NCBI RefSeq assembly: GCF_900089775.1
Contig: NZ_FLOB01000015.1
Span: forward strand, 1 to 64,000
Direction: 5' to 3'
Length of the DNA: 64,000 bases
DNA from: Marinomonas spartinae
Lineage (GTDB): Bacteria; Pseudomonadota; Gammaproteobacteria; Pseudomonadales; Marinomonadaceae
This document shows, in pieces, positions 8,863-17,601 of this stretch (within the stretch, counting starts at the first letter, position 1; every line of letters starts with the position of its first letter). The notes beneath the pieces are model-generated. The model had not been told where the DNA came from. It searched no databases and saw only the letters and a list, made by a program, of their open reading frames with translations. Made by a program: the position numbers and the translations under genes.

Positions 8863-9795
8863 TTAGTAGCCATGATCAAGGTTGATGGGGTTTAGCAATG
8901 CATCCCCTCGTAAAAACCTCGCGGCATTCTCTGCAACCTGATCCACTACGACGGTTTCCCCCGCATCGGAAGCCATATGCGGGGTAATCACTATCCCTTG
9001 AGTTGTCCAAAGCGGGTTAGTTTCTGGCAAAGGCTCTTCGTCAAACACATCCAACATGGCACCACGCAAATGGCCACGTGTAACCGCTTGAATCAGATCC
9101 GCTTCTTTCACATGACCACCACGACCACAGTTAATCACATAGGCTCCTTGCGGAAGCTGATCGAATAACTTGTGACTTAAGATGCCTCTTGTCACCGGAC
9201 TTAAAGGCAGCAAGTTAATGAGAATATCGGTTTGACCAAGCATGTCGGACAAAGAGGCTTCCCCCGAATAACAGGTGATATTTGCCATCGCCTTTTGGCT
9301 TCGGGACCAGCCAGAGACGCTGTAACCCAAGTCCGCTAAGCCTTTTGCAACGTATTCCCCTAATGCTCCTAGCCCGAGGACCGAGACACGAATGTCAGAC
9401 GCGGCCTTTTGTTTATACCGTTGCCAACGATTTTGTCTTTGATTCAAAGCGGCAAGATCAAAATAACGATGAACATTCAATACGCCCCACAGAACATACT
9501 CAAACATGCCCTGCTTCTGACGCTCATCAACAATGCGACAAATGGGCAAACCAGAGCTTAGCAATGATTCCCCCAAATGATCGACTCCGGCTGACAAAGC
9601 ATGGATAAACTTGATGTTAGGATAATTCGTTAAAAGCGTATCATCTGGGAACCAACAGGCGGCTACCTGCACCTTGTCTGAACCTGGCTGTCCAGGCAGT
9701 AGAACATCCACCTCAGGATGTCGTTGCTGAAACGCCGCTATCAATTGCTCGGTAAACGCCGCATCATTGTTAGCCAATAAAATAGGTATCTTCAT
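8863..9795 (-). CDS. ghrA: Glyoxylate/hydroxypyruvate reductase A
   Basis: 310 residues, near-identical in length to E. coli GhrA (312). It is a D-2-hydroxyacid dehydrogenase: the Rossmann fingerprint VLGLGALGEYVAKGLADLGY lies at about 141-160, followed by GWSRS. The C-terminal substrate domain contains the Arg in NCGRGGHVKEADL, the acid in LDVFDEEPLP and the His in VITPHMASD. GhrA enzymes reduce glyoxylate and hydroxypyruvate to glycolate and glycerate with NADPH in the cytosol. An aldolase remnant ends 2 bases upstream on the same strand, suggesting this was once the second gene of an operon. Confidence 0.92.
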   Translation of the reverse strand: MKIPILLANNDAAFTEQLIAAFQQRHPEVDVLLPGQPGSDKVQVAACWFPDDTLLTNYPNIKFIHALSAGVDHLGESLLSSGLPICRIVDERQKQGMFEYVLWGVLNVHRYFDLAALNQRQNRWQRYKQKAASDIRVSVLGLGALGEYVAKGLADLGYSVSGWSRSQKAMANITCYSGEASLSDMLGQTDILINLLPLSPVTRGILSHKLFDQLPQGAYVINCGRGGHVKEADLIQAVTRGHLRGAMLDVFDEEPLPETNPLWTTQGIVITPHMASDAGETVVVDQVAENAARFLRGDALLNPINLDHGY

Positions 9796-9797
9796 GT

Positions 9798-10088
9798 TTA
9801 CTCTCGGTACGATGGATCAATACGGTCTAACTTTCTTAGCCATGCCTGCCAAACCAAATGACGTTCATGCGCTACTTTCTTAAACTGCTCGCATACATAG
9901 CTTGCTAACGTTTCAGGGATAGTAGAAACGGGCGTTAGACTGGCCATTTGCGCGGCTGCGAGTTGAATCTCACACGCTTTGTTTAAGTAATACATAATTT
10001 GAAAGGCATCGGCAACCGTTTCCCCTACGCTCAGCAAATCATAATGGCAGATAATGAAACTAGCGTGATTTGAACCCGCTTTTTGACA
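9798..10088 (-). pseudogene. C-terminal remnant of a class II aldolase/adducin-family protein
   Basis: The frame starts right after a TGA at 10089-10091 and encodes about 96 residues. They match only the end of class II aldolases: AGSNHASFIICHYDLLSVG is a degraded form of the usual NHG(L/I)L.VG turn, followed by ETVADAFQIMYYLNKACEIQLAA, which is the diagnostic C-terminal helix. The catalytic zinc ligands and two-thirds of the domain (usually about 220-260 residues) are missing, and the upstream 250 bases show no continuation. The NHG turn is also altered (CHYD). A TTG at 10037 could start a shorter product, but a functional protein is unlikely. Confidence 0.75.
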
Positions 10089-10362
10089 TCAAAAAGCCAT
10101 TTTGACGCAATTTAGGCCCTCATTATATAAAAAGTTCATTCACTTTTTTATTAAGAAGATATTCTAACCCTCGCTCTTTTCCTGCTTCTCATCATTTTTT
10201 ATTCAAATAATTCAATTAGTTAAAAATTAAATCGGACAAATTAAAGCATATTTTTTTCATAAACCTTTTTTTCACTAGGCTCCCTTTACTGTAAAAACAA
10301 GCAAACTCTTTTCCTTTTCATCTGAGTCGCTTACCTGAGTTAACTTGCCAAGTGAGACCATT

Positions 10363-11043
10363 ATGCAGTCATCCAATGCACTCTATGTAATGCCAGAGCA
10401 ATCTCTTATTCCCACGCCAACTCTGCCTTACGAGTTTCTTTCTGCTGCCATGGAAGACCCAAAAAGAATAAACCTAGAAGCCTTTGTCCAAGAAGGCTTC
10501 GCCAAAAAATACCAAGCTCATGTCACAAACTTTATGCCATTGTTGTTAGGGATTCATGCACAACGCTTAAGAGCGGTAGTGGGCGTAAGACGAGCGACTC
10601 AACCTCTTTTTATTGAGCAATATTTACCTGTTCCCATTACCAATATGCTGCAAAAACATGGTGTTTGGACACAGCGTCATGCCATAGCTGAACTGGGTAA
10701 CTTATACAGCCAGAACCAACGCTTTACCTTGCCTTTATTAATGACGGTGGTGATGAGTTTATATCTCTCTGAGATTCAATATTTAGTCTTTTCAGGCACA
10801 GATAAAATTCGTCAGCTATTAGAGAAACTCAAGCTCAAACTCACCTTTTTAGCGGATGCAGATCCTAGCAAGCTGCAAGATCAGTCCAATTGGGGAAACT
10901 ATTACACCAGTCAGCCAAAAGTCATGTTTATTGATGTGGCAAAAGCAGTCGCAACGGCGTTAATGCAACCCGAGTTACAAGCACTGTTTGGCCTAGTTCA
11001 AGCCAATCATTCAGCACTTTTACAACAGATGAGGACGCTATAA
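10363..11043 (+). CDS. Thermostable-hemolysin family protein (GNAT-like)
   Basis: 226 residues from the ATG at 10363, chosen because AAGTGAG lies about 6 bases upstream; an in-frame TTG at 10345 would add six residues. The core RAVVGVRRATQPLFIEQYL..PI and RHAIAELGNLYS matches the thermostable hemolysin family (PF12261), named after Vibrio delta-VPH, which has a GNAT acyltransferase-like fold. No signal peptide is present, so a directly secreted toxin is unlikely; an acyl-transfer role is plausible by fold. It is the first gene of a five-gene unit and its stop overlaps the next start (TAATG). Confidence 0.85.
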   Translation: MQSSNALYVMPEQSLIPTPTLPYEFLSAAMEDPKRINLEAFVQEGFAKKYQAHVTNFMPLLLGIHAQRLRAVVGVRRATQPLFIEQYLPVPITNMLQKHGVWTQRHAIAELGNLYSQNQRFTLPLLMTVVMSLYLSEIQYLVFSGTDKIRQLLEKLKLKLTFLADADPSKLQDQSNWGNYYTSQPKVMFIDVAKAVATALMQPELQALFGLVQANHSALLQQMRTL

Positions 11044-12512
11044 TGTGGTACTTTTCTTCACCGGATTGGGCCAATAAAATTGCCTTAGAATCCTCCCGAC
11101 AGTCGCTGACCTATCAGCAATTGGCAGACGCTGTCACCGCTCATCAGACTTGGTTACAAGCGCAATCCATCCAAACGCTTGCAATCGCTATGGACAACTG
11201 TGTGGAATGGGTATTATTTGACCTTGCCTGCCAACAAGCTGGCCTGTGTTGTGTTCCCGTCCCCAGCTTCTTTAGTCCAGCACAAACATCCCATTTATTA
11301 ACACAAAGCGGTGTTGAACTGCTGTTAACAGAAGATTCATCGGAGCAAACAAACGAGACGCCTTTTCAGCAGGTGTTCATGCAGCGCTTTCAAGTCGATA
11401 CACCACCAGTCATGCCTCAAGGTACTCACAAAATCACCTTTACTTCTGGCACCACGGGCAACCCAAAAGGCGTTTGTTTAAGCACTCAGTCACAGCAAAA
11501 TGTCGCACAATCCTTAGCCGAAGCCGTCGCGATTCCTCAAGTTCGTCATTTGTGTTTGTTACCCTTAACGACCTTATTAGAGAACGTAGCAGGGGTCTAT
11601 GCACCGCTGCTGGTCGGCGGCACGGTTATTCTTGCTAGTCAATCTGATCGCGGCTTTAGCGGAAGTCGGCTCACTCAGCCACAAAACATGCTTACGCTTA
11701 TCAGTCAGCAACAGCCCCATAGCGTCATTTTAGTACCGGAGTTGCTGTCTCTATTCATCGGTGCTTGCATCCAAGGCTGGCAACCACCAAGCTCTTTGCA
11801 ATTTATCGCAGTCGGAGGTGGTAAGGTAGCCCCAGGTTTATTGAATAAAGCACGCGCTTTAGGCTTGCCCGTTTATCAAGGGTACGGACTATCAGAATGT
11901 GCGTCCGTTGTAGCGCTCAATACCCCCCAAGAAGAGCTGTTATCGAGCGCCGGAAAAGTCTTACCACATAATCAATTGCGCATTGAGGATGATGAACTCA
12001 TCGTCTCAGGGAACCTCTTTTTAGGTTATTTAAATCAGCCAGATAGCTTTTATCCTCAAGAAGTCCACACAGGCGACTTAGTCCGCTTGGATCAGCACTT
12101 CTTAACCATAGAAGGACGTCGCAAAAATGTGTTGATTAACTCCTTTGGCCGTAATATTTCACCAGAATGGGTAGAAGCAGAGCTGATGGCAACGGGCTGT
12201 TTTCGTGAGGTACTCGTCTTTGGAGATGCACTGCCCTGCTGTGGCGCTTTATTAACACCCCTCCATGAAGCCATCAGCGAGCAGCAAATAGCGCACTGCC
12301 TTCAAACCACCAACCAAGGCCTGCCTGACTATGCGCAGATTGTTCATTGGATCACCTTGTCGCAGCCTTTTATATCGATAAACGGACTGGTTACGGCCAC
12401 AGGCAAACCAATTCGAGACAAAATTTTAACGCACTTTCAACAAGAAATTACCGCCTTATATGCCTCTTCTTACGATAGTGCCTACCCCTCTTCCATAGGA
12501 GACATACGATGA
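11043..12512 (+). CDS. AMP-forming acyl/aryl-acid ligase (ANL superfamily)
   Basis: 489 residues. Adenylation motifs are in order: P-loop TFTSGTTGNPKG at about 135-146, VYQGYGLSECASV at about 278-290, TGDLVRLD at about 346-353, the hinge region GRRKNVLINSFGRNISPEWVEAEL, and a C-terminal ATGKPIRDKI containing the likely catalytic Lys. It should activate a carboxylic acid as acyl-AMP, then pass it to CoA, a carrier protein or an amine. No carrier gene is adjacent. Start overlaps the upstream stop and its own stop overlaps the next start, so translation is coupled across the cluster. Confidence 0.9.
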   Translation: MWYFSSPDWANKIALESSRQSLTYQQLADAVTAHQTWLQAQSIQTLAIAMDNCVEWVLFDLACQQAGLCCVPVPSFFSPAQTSHLLTQSGVELLLTEDSSEQTNETPFQQVFMQRFQVDTPPVMPQGTHKITFTSGTTGNPKGVCLSTQSQQNVAQSLAEAVAIPQVRHLCLLPLTTLLENVAGVYAPLLVGGTVILASQSDRGFSGSRLTQPQNMLTLISQQQPHSVILVPELLSLFIGACIQGWQPPSSLQFIAVGGGKVAPGLLNKARALGLPVYQGYGLSECASVVALNTPQEELLSSAGKVLPHNQLRIEDDELIVSGNLFLGYLNQPDSFYPQEVHTGDLVRLDQHFLTIEGRRKNVLINSFGRNISPEWVEAELMATGCFREVLVFGDALPCCGALLTPLHEAISEQQIAHCLQTTNQGLPDYAQIVHWITLSQPFISINGLVTATGKPIRDKILTHFQQEITALYASSYDSAYPSSIGDIR

Positions 12513-13195
12513 ACCTTTATCAACGCCTACAGCAAGAAACCCAAACAGCGCGCCACTATTTGGTCACATCCCCCATCATTGAACGTTGTTTTCATGGCAC
12601 CATTACCCTTAACGACTACTTAGCCTTCCTGACCCAAGCTTATCATCATGTCAAACATACGGTGCCCTTGTTAATGGCGACGGGCAGCCGCCTTCCCGAA
12701 GAGAAAGAGTGGCTGCGTGAGGCCGCGGGGGAATACATCGAAGAAGAAATGGGACATCAAGAATGGATTCTTAACGACATCGCGGCCGCTGGAGGCGATA
12801 AAAACGCGGCCCGCCATAGCCAACCCAATGCATCCACAGAATTAATGGTAGCCTATGCTTACGACGCGATTCAGCGGCGTAACCCGTTGCGCTTTTTCGG
12901 CATGGTATTCGTACTGGAAGGAACAAGCATTGCCTTAGCGGATAATGCCGCACAACATATTCAAGATAAGCTAAACTTACCCCCACAAGCGTTTAGTTAT
13001 TTGCGTTCGCATGGATCTCTGGATCAAGAACATATTGTTTTCTTTGAAAATCTCATGAATCAGATTACCGATAAAGAAGAACAAGATATGATCATCCACA
13101 GTGCCAATATGTTCTTTACCTTATATGCGAATATTTTTCGTGAAATAGGCCATGTAGATCAGCAGGTGAACGCCGAGTCCAAGGAGGCTAAATGA
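12509..13195 (+). CDS. Haem-oxygenase-like (TenA-type) iron-containing oxidase
   Basis: 228 residues, all-helical. Candidate metal ligands fall where haem-oxygenase-like di-iron oxidases (HDO) place them: EYIEEEMGHQEWILND (about 74-89, Glu and His) and HGSLDQEHIVFFE (about 172-184, His, Asp, Glu, His). FVLEGTSIALADN at about 131 is typical of the iron-containing redox enzyme family (PF14518). Known HDO members oxidise fatty acids or amino acids (for example UndA, BesC, SznF). Its placement between an acid-activating ligase and an SDR suggests it modifies the activated acyl or amino substrate. It could instead be a thiaminase-like hydrolase, but no thiamine genes are near. Confidence 0.8.
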   Translation: MNLYQRLQQETQTARHYLVTSPIIERCFHGTITLNDYLAFLTQAYHHVKHTVPLLMATGSRLPEEKEWLREAAGEYIEEEMGHQEWILNDIAAAGGDKNAARHSQPNASTELMVAYAYDAIQRRNPLRFFGMVFVLEGTSIALADNAAQHIQDKLNLPPQAFSYLRSHGSLDQEHIVFFENLMNQITDKEEQDMIIHSANMFFTLYANIFREIGHVDQQVNAESKEAK

Positions 13196-13998
13196 AAAAA
13201 CAAGGTGTAAAAGGACTCTGGGCACAACAACGTTGCCTATTAACTGGAGCAACAGGCGGCATTGGTCAGGCCATCGCGAAAGAGCTCGCTGACAGAGGCG
13301 CCACTTTAATTCTACAAGGCCGAGATAAGCAGCGTTTAGAAACGCTTGCCCAGTCCCTTAAGGGTCAGCATCACATTCTCGTGGCGGATATCAACCAAGC
13401 AAATGACAGAGAAAAAATCCGTCAAACAATGGCTGAATCCGGCCCCTTCACCATGCTGATTAATAATGCAGGGGTGGGACAATTTTCCCCATTTGAGCAG
13501 CTTTCAGAGGAGGAAATCACCCACACCATTAGCACGAACGTCATTGCCCCTATTTTATTGACTCAAGCGCTATTGCCGCTTTTAAACCAACAACAGGCCC
13601 ATATTGTCAATGTCGGCTCCACCTTTGGCAGTATTGGTTTTGCGGGTCAAACAACTTACTGCGCCAGCAAATTTGCGATACGCGGTTTCTCTGAAGCCCT
13701 CTATCGGGAATTAGCGGATACGAATATAAAAGTGTCCTATTTTGCCCCTCGCGCCACTGCAACAACAATTAACAGTGCAAAAGCCATGGCGATGAATAAA
13801 CAACTTGGCAACGCCGTTGACTCACCAGAAACGGTAGCCCAAGCGCTTATTAGGCAATTGGAAACAGGCAACCCTCGTCAATTCGTTGGTTTCCCTGAAC
13901 GACTTTTTGTCAAAATTAACGGCTCTTTTCCTAATATTGTAGATAAAGCTCTCTTTAAAAAGCTCTCTGTGATAAAACGTTTCTTAAACACACAATAA
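13192..13998 (+). CDS. Short-chain dehydrogenase/reductase
   Basis: 268 residues with the classical SDR pattern: TGATGGIGQAIA (cofactor-binding, about 19-30), NNAGVG (about 93-98), active-site Ser in NVGSTFGSIGF and the YxxxK pair in YCASKFA (about 158-164). Arg after the first beta-alpha unit (LQGRDKQR) suggests NADP(H) preference. It overlaps the upstream oxidase gene by four bases (ATGA) and is probably the reductive step of the same pathway. Confidence 0.92.
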   Translation: MKKQGVKGLWAQQRCLLTGATGGIGQAIAKELADRGATLILQGRDKQRLETLAQSLKGQHHILVADINQANDREKIRQTMAESGPFTMLINNAGVGQFSPFEQLSEEEITHTISTNVIAPILLTQALLPLLNQQQAHIVNVGSTFGSIGFAGQTTYCASKFAIRGFSEALYRELADTNIKVSYFAPRATATTINSAKAMAMNKQLGNAVDSPETVAQALIRQLETGNPRQFVGFPERLFVKINGSFPNIVDKALFKKLSVIKRFLNTQ

Positions 13999-14012
13999 GA
14001 AGAGGTATGATT

Positions 14013-14651
14013 ATGAAGTCCCTATTTGTTGCCCTTATAACCCTTGGCTTCTTGTCCAGCGCTTGGGCTCAAGACAACAACCCCCTGCTCGATATTCAAC
14101 ACCAATGGTCCCATATCAATTATCAAATGACGGATAACGATAAAAAAGTCGAGGCGTTAAAAACCTTGGCAACAAAAATGAAAGCCATGGTAAAAGCCGA
14201 CCCAAACAATGCCGATGATTATATTTGGCTTGGTATTATTCAAGCCAGTACAGCCCAGGCAAAAGGAGGGCTTGGTGCATTATCTTTTGCTAAAGAAGCC
14301 AAGAAAAACCTCGAACATGCTATCAAAATCGATCCTAATGCTTCTGAAGGTAGTGCCTATACCAGCTTAGGTGTGTTGTACCATAAAGTACCTGGCTGGC
14401 CAATTGGATTTGGCAGCGACAGTAAAGCCAAAGAACTGTTACAAAAATCCATTGCGATTAACCCCAAAGGGCTGGATAACAATTTCTTCTACGGCGAATT
14501 TTTATACGACAATGGCGATTATAAAGAAGCCAAAAAATATTTAGAAATTGCTCAACAAGCAGCCCCAAGAGAAAACCGCCCCGTGGCAGACGCTGGTCGC
14601 CGTAAAGATCTCAACACTCTATTAGAGAAGGTAAACAAAAAGCTCCAATAG
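14013..14651 (+). CDS. Periplasmic TPR-repeat protein
   Basis: 212 residues from the second ATG, which is better spaced from AGAGG than the ATG at 14007. A signal peptide ends near AWAQ (about residue 20). The mature part has TPR-like helical pairs: ADDYIWLGIIQAS, AKKNLEHAIKIDPNASEGSAYTSLGVLY, AKELLQKSIAINPKGLDNNFFYGEFLYDNGDYKEAKKYLEIA. Starting 14 bases after the SDR gene, it is the last member of the hemolysin-family cluster and is followed by a terminator. It could be an exported scaffold for the cluster's product or machinery; no enzymatic motif is visible. Confidence 0.82.
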   Translation: MKSLFVALITLGFLSSAWAQDNNPLLDIQHQWSHINYQMTDNDKKVEALKTLATKMKAMVKADPNNADDYIWLGIIQASTAQAKGGLGALSFAKEAKKNLEHAIKIDPNASEGSAYTSLGVLYHKVPGWPIGFGSDSKAKELLQKSIAINPKGLDNNFFYGEFLYDNGDYKEAKKYLEIAQQAAPRENRPVADAGRRKDLNTLLEKVNKKLQ

Positions 14652-14672
14652 ATAGCCAAGCATTTAGTGGCT

Positions 14673-14699
14673 GAAAAGGTGCCCTGACGGCGCCTTTTC
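14673..14699 (+). terminator. Rho-independent terminator after the hemolysin-family cluster
   Basis: GAAAAGGTGCC-CTGAC-GGCGCCTTTTC: an 11-bp stem with one G-T pair and a 5-base loop, 22 bases after the TPR gene, with the T run inside the 3' arm. It marks the end of the 10363-14651 unit. Confidence 0.75.
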
Positions 14700-14861
14700 A
14701 TAGATCAATAACATTCTGTATTTAGCAATGATTCTCTATATTTAGACATGATTGAGAATTAAAATAGAACAATCTCAAAACTCACCGGCGCAATCCCCTC
14801 TTAGTCATGAATTCTCGCTAAAATGCGGCCATCTAAGACTGAAGACTCAAAGGAACTGTCA

Positions 14862-16274
14862 GTGAAAAAACTATTAATCGCTCTCCTCATCGCTATCGCA
14901 GCAGTGGCTGTCATTACTCCTAAAATAATGGGATCACAATATCAAAAACAATTAACCGATGTGGTCAAAACCATCAATGCGACTCCCCCTTATCATGCCA
15001 CTATCGTCAAGTCGAAAAATGGCTGGTTTGGTTCTCAAACTACCCTACAAATTGAAGTGGACCTGAAAAAAGTCGATCCTGAGCTGGCTCACGAGCTGAA
15101 GCAAAGTGACTTTAAAAGCGAACTCACCCTTCAGGCTCACTATGGCCCCGTTATCATGGATAAGGGATTCAAGTTGGCGTTGTTTTCTTTCAATGGTCAA
15201 ATCCAAGGGGACGACCTACGCAAAAGCATAAAATGGGACAAAAACACACCACTATTCACTCTATCAGGTCTTCAAACCCTTAGTGGAAAACTCACCTTCC
15301 AAGATACCATCGCACCTTTTACTGCAACACTGCCGTCAGAGTCTAAAAGCAATGTCATATTTAGTGGCTATCAAGGACATGGTAGCTGGGCAAATCACCA
15401 CCTAACATACGACAGTAAACTAGACCATGCGTCCATCCAAGACGTTTCCACTCTGGAAGTAAAAGGGTTATCCACCACACTCAACTTTGATGGCGACTTA
15501 AAGGATTTAACCTCAGGTGGACTAAAAAATAGCGACATGACGATCAAAATGGCAGCGCTACAGGTTGACCCGCTATTCACGGCCAAAGGTGTGGTTTTCC
15601 AAGCCAACAGTCAATTAAATGGTGCTGACCAAGTGGGAAGCCTAGCTCTTAAAACCAATATTAACCAGCTTAACTCTCAAGATGAAAACGTCTCCAATTT
15701 TTCCATGAATGTCACCTTAAACCAATTGAACAATCAGTTTTTTAAAGATTATGTCGCCTTTAACCAACAACTTGACCCAAAAAATACCACTGATCGAACC
15801 CAAGCAATGACCCAGTTTATGCACGATCATATTGGTGAATTTTTCAAAACCACCCCAGAACTGGTGATTAATAACGTTAAGGGAACATTACCGAATGGCA
15901 AATTCAACGCCCAGTTCGATGGACACCTTACCGTCCCTCATGACAAAATGACTTTCGAGCAGCTCAGTCAACCAGACTACTGGCTGGCTAATGCCAACGT
16001 CAGCACAGCTATCAATGCGGATAAAGCACTAGTCAAAGATTTGGCCAAATTCGCTATTGAAGATCAGCTCGCTGATAATCCCAACATCCACTCACTGACC
16101 ACACAAGAATACAATCAGTTAGTCAGCCATCAAGCGGACGTGCTGATTAAGCAAGCAATGGACCAAGGTGCTGTGGTAGTGAAAGATGGCATGTATCATT
16201 TAGATGTCAGCGTAAAAAAAGGCAAAGCCCTGCTGAACGGTAAACCATCAGCACTTCTAGACGGACAGAACTAA
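14862..16274 (+). CDS. YdgA-like DUF945 envelope protein
   Basis: 470 residues from GTG at 14862, preferred over ATG at 14823 because AAAGGA lies 7 bases upstream and translation then begins directly with a signal-anchor (KKLLIALLIAIAAVAVITP). The early motif QYQKQLTDVV..IN..PPYHATIV.S..GWFGSQT..QIEVDL is typical of the DUF945/YdgA family of inner-membrane-anchored periplasmic proteins. The remainder is beta-rich with repeated Leu..Leu strands. Molecular function is unknown. It stands alone between a terminator and a hairpin. Confidence 0.85.
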   Translation: MKKLLIALLIAIAAVAVITPKIMGSQYQKQLTDVVKTINATPPYHATIVKSKNGWFGSQTTLQIEVDLKKVDPELAHELKQSDFKSELTLQAHYGPVIMDKGFKLALFSFNGQIQGDDLRKSIKWDKNTPLFTLSGLQTLSGKLTFQDTIAPFTATLPSESKSNVIFSGYQGHGSWANHHLTYDSKLDHASIQDVSTLEVKGLSTTLNFDGDLKDLTSGGLKNSDMTIKMAALQVDPLFTAKGVVFQANSQLNGADQVGSLALKTNINQLNSQDENVSNFSMNVTLNQLNNQFFKDYVAFNQQLDPKNTTDRTQAMTQFMHDHIGEFFKTTPELVINNVKGTLPNGKFNAQFDGHLTVPHDKMTFEQLSQPDYWLANANVSTAINADKALVKDLAKFAIEDQLADNPNIHSLTTQEYNQLVSHQADVLIKQAMDQGAVVVKDGMYHLDVSVKKGKALLNGKPSALLDGQN

Positions 16275-16280
16275 TCTTGG

Positions 16281-16322
16281 ATAACGCTTGAAAGCCATAA
16301 TTAGCAGGCTTTTAAGCGTTAT
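16281..16322. terminator. Long hairpin after the DUF945 gene
   Basis: ATAACGCTTGAAAGCC and GGCTTTTAAGCGTTAT pair over 16 positions with one G-T wobble around a 10-base loop. No T run follows on the + strand, so it may stabilise the transcript or terminate weakly before the STN lipoprotein gene. Confidence 0.5.
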
Positions 16323-16375
16323 CTACCCGTACAGAGTCTCTGTATCGACTCGATAAAATAAAAAGGAGAAGAACC

Positions 16376-16738
16376 ATGAACACCAAACTCAGTCTTCTAT
16401 TTGGTGCGTTAGCCTTATCTGGATGTACGACAACGGATTCTGGAGCCAAACAAAACGTGGACACACCTCCTCCACCGACATTAATAGAGCACAGAAGCTG
16501 TAACGACGTATATGATTACCACCTGAGCAATCAAGATTTTTCACGTTTTGATGAAATGGCCCAACAACTGGCCCACGCAAGTGGCTGCTTTATCAGGACA
16601 AATTTAGCCAAGACGGGAGCGGTTAAAGTCCATTCTGTCGAAGGTAAAATGTCGATTCTTGCGGCCATAAAAACCGCCATCGCAGGCACCCAACTTAAGG
16701 TAGTTCATCACACACCTAAGACCATCACCATAGAATAA
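16376..16738 (+). CDS. Small lipoprotein with a single STN-like domain
   Basis: 120 residues behind a very strong ribosome site (AAAAGGAG). The signal ends in the lipobox LSGC (Cys16), followed by a Thr/Pro-rich linker. Residues about 50-120 fit the secretin/TonB short N-terminal (STN) fold: an AHASGCFI strand, then VKVHSVEGKMSILAAIKTAIAGTQLKVVHHTPKTITIE, matching the family pattern V.G..s...AL..aL.gT.L.y....t.i.i. STN domains normally sit at the N-terminus of secretins or TonB receptors; here it stands alone and lipid-anchored, with no secretin or receptor nearby. Function unknown. Confidence 0.7.
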   Translation: MNTKLSLLFGALALSGCTTTDSGAKQNVDTPPPPTLIEHRSCNDVYDYHLSNQDFSRFDEMAQQLAHASGCFIRTNLAKTGAVKVHSVEGKMSILAAIKTAIAGTQLKVVHHTPKTITIE

Positions 16739-16795
16739 ATATAGCTGGAGACCTTTGCTGGGTACGACGGGCAAAGGTCTCTTGTCCTTGTTCGA

Positions 16796-17326
16796 TTACC
16801 GCTCCACTTTTTCAAGTGCATTGAACAACATGCGCTTATCAGACTCACTCAAATAACGATTGTTTACGGTTGCTTGGAAACGTTTCCAGTCACTGCTCTG
16901 AATACTATACCCCGTTTTTAAATACGCAGCTAACTCCCTATTCAACTCATTATTGAGTTTAATAAGTGCAGGTCGTACGCCTTTTTTAAGATCTCTTGGC
17001 GTCTGCTTGGTGGTTTTACTCAATAAATCCGCACGGTAACGATATTGAATGGCTTTAGCTGCGCTAATTTGAGCCTTGGTCAATCGCTCTACACTGTGAG
17101 CGTTTAAATGATACTGCTGCGCCGACTCTCCCGCCTTTTTAATCACGATTGCTTCTCTTGGCAGATCTTCAATGGCTTTGTGGTGCTGTGCCTTATATAA
17201 AGCCACGTCCTCCATATAACTCAAGCGTTTATTCATGGTAACAAAAATCGTGTGAACAGTTGGCGGGGTTGCAAAGCAAGAAAAAGAAGCAACGAACATC
17301 GTTACTAAAAGCATTTTTTTCAACAT
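16796..17326 (-). CDS. Secreted chorismate mutase (AroQ gamma class)
   Basis: 176 residues from the ATG at 17326 (GGAG 8 bases upstream; an in-frame GTG at 17335 is less likely). A signal peptide (KKMLLVTMFVASFSCFA) is followed by the AroQ helix pattern: MNKRLSYMEDVALYKAQHHKAIEDLPREAIVI, then AQISAAKAIQYRYRADLL. The Lys in ALYKAQ and Arg residues align with catalytic positions of the exported Mycobacterium tuberculosis enzyme; a Gln replaces that enzyme's late Glu, as in E. coli-type mutases. It would convert chorismate to prephenate in the periplasm. No other aromatic-pathway gene is near, so its role is unclear. Confidence 0.8.
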   Translation of the reverse strand: MLKKMLLVTMFVASFSCFATPPTVHTIFVTMNKRLSYMEDVALYKAQHHKAIEDLPREAIVIKKAGESAQQYHLNAHSVERLTKAQISAAKAIQYRYRADLLSKTTKQTPRDLKKGVRPALIKLNNELNRELAAYLKTGYSIQSSDWKRFQATVNNRYLSESDKRMLFNALEKVER

Positions 17327-17601
17327 GACAGACACTCCGATTCACTAAAAGCATCATAATAGAGACATTTATAGACGAATAAAGCTTCTTATCACTATTT
17401 TTATGCCCACTCACTTATCCAACAAAAGCTTTTTACAAACAGAAAGAAAATACAATAAAGCTTTGATATATAAAACAATTATTTAAGATAAAGAGAGATT
17501 GAAAGTTACAAAAAATAAAATAGTAAAAAAAATGTCGTAAAAATGTCACGAAAACCACTTAAATTGGCGCCTAAATTCTCCAACCTAGAAAGAGCTTAAA
17601 C

